This document shows positions 50,818 through 54,169 of a DNA stretch of 54,169 nt, piece after piece (positions within the stretch are counted from its first letter, which is position 1; each line of letters opens with the position of its first letter). This stretch comes from an uncultured Pseudomonadota bacterium. Its GTDB lineage: Bacteria; Pseudomonadota; Gammaproteobacteria; Methylococcales; Methylomonadaceae. The stretch spans positions 1-54,169 of the forward strand of contig CAINDC010000017.1 in the NCBI GenBank assembly GCA_903847275.1, read 5' to 3'. A program made the position numbers and the translations under genes. The notes under the pieces were generated by a model. That model was not told the DNA's origin, did not search any database, and was given only the letters and a program-made list of their open reading frames with translations.

Positions 50818-52340
50818 TTCGTTATTATCTCAACAGGAATTTTACTGATTTTTGCCTGCCATTCTTTTGGTGCTGTTTGATGAATAGAAATACCTTGCGA
50901 ATCGACCGCAACGGTTACAGGCATATCTTCTACGACAAATTCATGAATTGCTTCCATACCTAAATCGGGAAACGCCAAAATTCTTGATTTTTTTATCGCT
51001 TTTGAAACCAAATACGCCGCGCCACCAACGGCGATTAAATAAACGGCACGATGTTTTTTAATTTCAGCAACGGCAGATTCCCCACGTTCAGACTTTCCAA
51101 TCATTCCAATCAAACCTGTTTTTTCAAGCAACGGCGCGGTAAATTTGTCCATTCTTGTTGCCGTGGTTGGCCCCGCCGACCCCACCACTTCATCACGCAC
51201 CGCATCGACCGGCCCGACGTAATAAATGAATTTATTAGTGAAATCTACGCCGTCTGGTAACGCTTCGCCACGTTCTAACATTTCACACAACCGTTTATGC
51301 GCCGCGTCACGCCCCGTTAAAAGTGTGCCGCTTAATAACAATGTTTCGCCGACTTTCCACGTTGTCACGTCTTCGGGTTTGAGCGTGTCTAAATTCACTC
51401 GCCGTGCCGCGCCAACATCCCAAGTAATTTGCGGATAATCTTCTAATCGAGGCGGTTTAAATTCTGCCACGCCGCTACCATCCAACACAAAATGAACGTG
51501 GCGAGTCGCCGCACAATTTGGGATTATCGCAATCGGTAAATTCGCAGCGTGCGTCGGATAATCCAAAATCTTCACATCTAAAACCGTTGTTAAACCACCT
51601 AAACCTTGTGCGCCAATTCCCAACGCATTTACTTTTTCATAAAGTTCTAGCCGCAATTCTTCCAACCGATTTGACGCGCCACGCGCTTGCAACTCTTGAA
51701 TATCAATTGAACCCATGCACGCTTGTTTGGCGAGCAACATTGCTTTTTCAGCCGTACCACCAATACCAATACCTAAAATTCCAGGTGGACACCACCCTGC
51801 TCCCATCGTTGGTACAGTTTTTAAAATCCATTCCACAATATCGTCAGACGGATTCAACATGGCAAATTTAGCTTTGGCTTCTGACCCCCCCCCTTTTGCG
51901 GCAATGTCAATTTCTACCTTGTCGCCTAACACGATTTCGGTATGAATCACGGCGGGCGTGTTGTCTTTTGTGTTTAATCGTTTGCCTGCGGGGTCGCTTA
52001 AAATCGACGCACGCAATGGATTATCAACGTTTTGATAGGCGCGTCGTACACCTTCATTAATCATGTCAGCTAAACTCAAATCACTTTGCCATTGCACATT
52101 CATACCGATTTTCACAAATACAGTGACAATTCCCGTGTCTTGGCAAATCGGACGTTTGCCTTCGGCACATAAGCGGGAGTTGATTAAAATCTGCGCCATT
52201 GCGTCTTTAGCAGCGAGGCTTTCTTCGCGCAAATACGCGGCGTTTAAGGCTTGAATAAAATCTTGCGGGTGATAATACGAAATAAATTGCAAGGCTTGCG
52301 CGATGCTTTCAATCACATCTTCTTGGCGAATCAGAGTCAT
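50814..52340 (-). CDS. Fumarate hydratase, class I
   Basis: ICQDTGIVTVFVKIGMN, AAKGGGSEAKAKFAMLNPSD, GGLTTVLDVKILDYPTHAANLPIAIIPNCAATRH, GPTTATRMDKF. Confidence 0.93.
   Translation of the reverse strand: MTLIRQEDVIESIAQALQFISYYHPQDFIQALNAAYLREESLAAKDAMAQILINSRLCAEGKRPICQDTGIVTVFVKIGMNVQWQSDLSLADMINEGVRRAYQNVDNPLRASILSDPAGKRLNTKDNTPAVIHTEIVLGDKVEIDIAAKGGGSEAKAKFAMLNPSDDIVEWILKTVPTMGAGWCPPGILGIGIGGTAEKAMLLAKQACMGSIDIQELQARGASNRLEELRLELYEKVNALGIGAQGLGGLTTVLDVKILDYPTHAANLPIAIIPNCAATRHVHFVLDGSGVAEFKPPRLEDYPQITWDVGAARRVNLDTLKPEDVTTWKVGETLLLSGTLLTGRDAAHKRLCEMLERGEALPDGVDFTNKFIYYVGPVDAVRDEVVGSAGPTTATRMDKFTAPLLEKTGLIGMIGKSERGESAVAEIKKHRAVYLIAVGGAAYLVSKAIKKSRILAFPDLGMEAIHEFVVEDMPVTVAVDSQGISIHQTAPKEWQAKISKIPVEIITK
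51885..51893 (-). repeat. Mononucleotide G9 tract (C9 on plus) inside the fumarase coding sequence
   Basis: gctttggcttctgaCCCCCCCCCttttgcgg; codes for GGG of KGGGSE. Confidence 0.9.
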
Positions 52341-52350
52341 AAAATTTCAA

Positions 52351-53661
52351 TTAGTTCGAGTGTAGAAATTGCTTCATAACAGCAATCATCGCGCCATGAT
52401 CAAAAACACCCGCGCTTTCGCGACAACTGTGCATCGCCCACATAGGATTGCCAACATCTACGCCACGAATACCTAATTTTGCCGACACCATTGCGCCAAT
52501 CGTGCTACCACACGGTAAATCATTTCGATGCGAATATATTTGGTACGGCACTTGGGCTTGTTCGCACCAACGTATAAACATCGCTTCCGACACGCCATCA
52601 GACGTGTAACGCTGATTCACATTAACTTTAATGACCACGCCTTGATTGACATGAACGGTGTGCGCGGCATCGTAAACTTGTGGATAATTGGGGTGATAAG
52701 CGTGCGCCATATCTGCGCTAATCAAAAAACTTCGCGCCAACGCTCTGGCGAAATTTTGTAAATTTTGCGAAGTCGCGTCACTAATCCGTTGCAATGTATC
52801 CGTCAAAAAACTGCCCGATGCGCCACAATAACTTTCGCTGCCGACTTCTTCATGGTCGAAAAACGCGCAAACCAACGTGCTGTCATTTTTCAAAATTGAC
52901 TCATCAAGCAGCGCGTTTATCGCTGCATGACACGAAGCTAAATTATCGATTTGTCCATTGGCAAAAAACTCCTTATTCGCCCCCCAAAAACTGCCTTTTT
53001 GCGTGTCAAACACATTTAAATCCCACGATAAAATTTTCTCAGCATCGGGTAATTGTGATTTTAATAATGTTAAAAATTGCGACACAGGCAATTGTTCCGC
53101 AACATTCGCAAACAACAAACCCAATTCATTTTGCTTGTGAAATTTCAAACCGTCTTCGTTGACATTGCGATTGAGATGAATCGCTAAATTCGGCAAACGT
53201 AAAAGCGGTTGCGGAAAATTTACCAAACTTTGCGCCAATTCACCATTTTCAGTTTGATAATTGACACGCCCCGCAACACTTAATTCGCGGTCTGCAAACG
53301 TGGCTATAATTGCGCCGCCATAAATTTCAACATTTAAACGTTCAAGATTTGCTGTTGTCGTCGTTGGATTCGGTTTAATTCGTAAACTAGGCGAATCGGT
53401 GTGTGCGCCAATGATTTTAAACCCCGTTTCGGCAACGGCTTTTTCACCATGAACAAACACGATAATCGACGAATCACCGCGCACGACATAATAACGCCCA
53501 CCTTTTGTTAATTCCCATGTTTCAGTTTCGTATAATCTCTGAAATTGAAATACCGCGAGTTGTGTTTCAAGTGTTTTAACAACGTGCCACGAGCTGGGGC
53601 TTGCGTCGATAAAATCGAGTAAATTTTGAACCGATTGGTGAGCAGCTGATAAATTTTTCAT
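52351..53661 (-). CDS. apeB: M18 family aminopeptidase
   Basis: [83 protein letters not shown]. Confidence 0.95.
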   Translation of the reverse strand: MKNLSAAHQSVQNLLDFIDASPSSWHVVKTLETQLAVFQFQRLYETETWELTKGGRYYVVRGDSSIIVFVHGEKAVAETGFKIIGAHTDSPSLRIKPNPTTTTANLERLNVEIYGGAIIATFADRELSVAGRVNYQTENGELAQSLVNFPQPLLRLPNLAIHLNRNVNEDGLKFHKQNELGLLFANVAEQLPVSQFLTLLKSQLPDAEKILSWDLNVFDTQKGSFWGANKEFFANGQIDNLASCHAAINALLDESILKNDSTLVCAFFDHEEVGSESYCGASGSFLTDTLQRISDATSQNLQNFARALARSFLISADMAHAYHPNYPQVYDAAHTVHVNQGVVIKVNVNQRYTSDGVSEAMFIRWCEQAQVPYQIYSHRNDLPCGSTIGAMVSAKLGIRGVDVGNPMWAMHSCRESAGVFDHGAMIAVMKQFLHSN

Positions 53662-54065
53662 ACGCGATTTTGTAAAAGTAAAGACGCAGAATTAACGCAA
53701 TAACGTAAACCAGTCGGTTCAACGCCGTCGGTGAAAACGTGACCTAAATGCGCGGCACATTGTTCACAAACAATTTCCACACGCCGCATTCCGTGTGTCG
53801 TATCGATATTTTCAACAACGCGATTTTCTAACGCTTGCCAAAAACTGGGCCAGCCAGAACCTGAATCGTATTTCGTTTGAGAATCGAAAAGTGGTGCGTC
53901 GCAGCACACACAATGGTAAATACCGTCTTCTTTGCAATCGACATATTTGCCAGTAAACGGCGGTTCGGTAGATTTCAAACGACAAATACTAAATTGTTCG
54001 GGGGTAAGTTGGTCATCACTAATCATGTTTTTCACTACCGTACACTTTTTACGCCCGTTTTTCAT
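53658..54065 (-). CDS. msrB: Peptide methionine sulfoxide reductase MsrB
   Basis: [60 protein letters not shown]-like region, [11 protein letters not shown]. Confidence 0.97.
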   Translation of the reverse strand: MKNGRKKCTVVKNMISDDQLTPEQFSICRLKSTEPPFTGKYVDCKEDGIYHCVCCDAPLFDSQTKYDSGSGWPSFWQALENRVVENIDTTHGMRRVEIVCEQCAAHLGHVFTDGVEPTGLRYCVNSASLLLQNRV

Positions 54066-54169
54066 AGAATCAGACTGAATTGAGGCAACGCTTGCCCGTT
54101 GCGAAGAAAATAATTTAATAATCGTTTTCCAAGCTGAAATAAACTCAAATCACAACGGTCTGTTCGATG
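54062..54169 (-). CDS. C-terminal end of an unidentified upstream gene, truncated by the window edge
   Basis: Minus-strand frame open from the edge ([34 protein letters not shown]), ending in an ATGA overlap with msrB. Confidence 0.4.
   Translation of the reverse strand, partial: HRTDRCDLSLFQLGKRLLNYFLRNGQALPQFSLIL

Overview
The window is about 54 kb of gene-dense, fairly AT-rich bacterial chromosome. It is probably from a methylotrophic or methanotrophic gammaproteobacterium; this is inferred from an fhcBA plus pterin-dehydratase locus and the overall gene set. Most of it is housekeeping: recN, asd, leuBDC, adk, radA, metF, ispD, gatA/gatB, mutY/yggX, pgi, uppP, class I fumarase, an M18 aminopeptidase and msrB. 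I saw no tRNA, rRNA, CRISPR array, transposase or phage genes by eye. The main finding is at 31-41 kb. A single 1217-aa ORF (34573..38226, minus) appears to join a DoxX-like membrane region, an NDH-2-like flavoprotein region, a cyclic-nucleotide-binding domain, a BLUF blue-light domain and a class III cyclase-like domain. The BLUF-cyclase part looks like Beggiatoa bPAC (compared from memory). The BLUF photochemistry residues (Tyr, Asn, Gln) are kept, but both metal-binding Asp positions and the Asn/Arg catalytic positions of the cyclase are replaced. It therefore looks like a light-sensing pseudo-cyclase fused to a membrane redox protein. It is coupled by ATGA overlaps to a triheme cytochrome c peroxidase-like gene and then an SDR epimerase gene. 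A second diheme peroxidase and a peroxiredoxin follow, and a divergent orphan MASE1-CHASE histidine kinase lies upstream. Secondary observations include a missed 58-aa ORF, a G10 tract, a G9/C9 tract inside the fumarase gene, an interrupted leu operon, fhcBA without fhcDC, and an RTX/serralysin protein with N-terminal RTX repeats.
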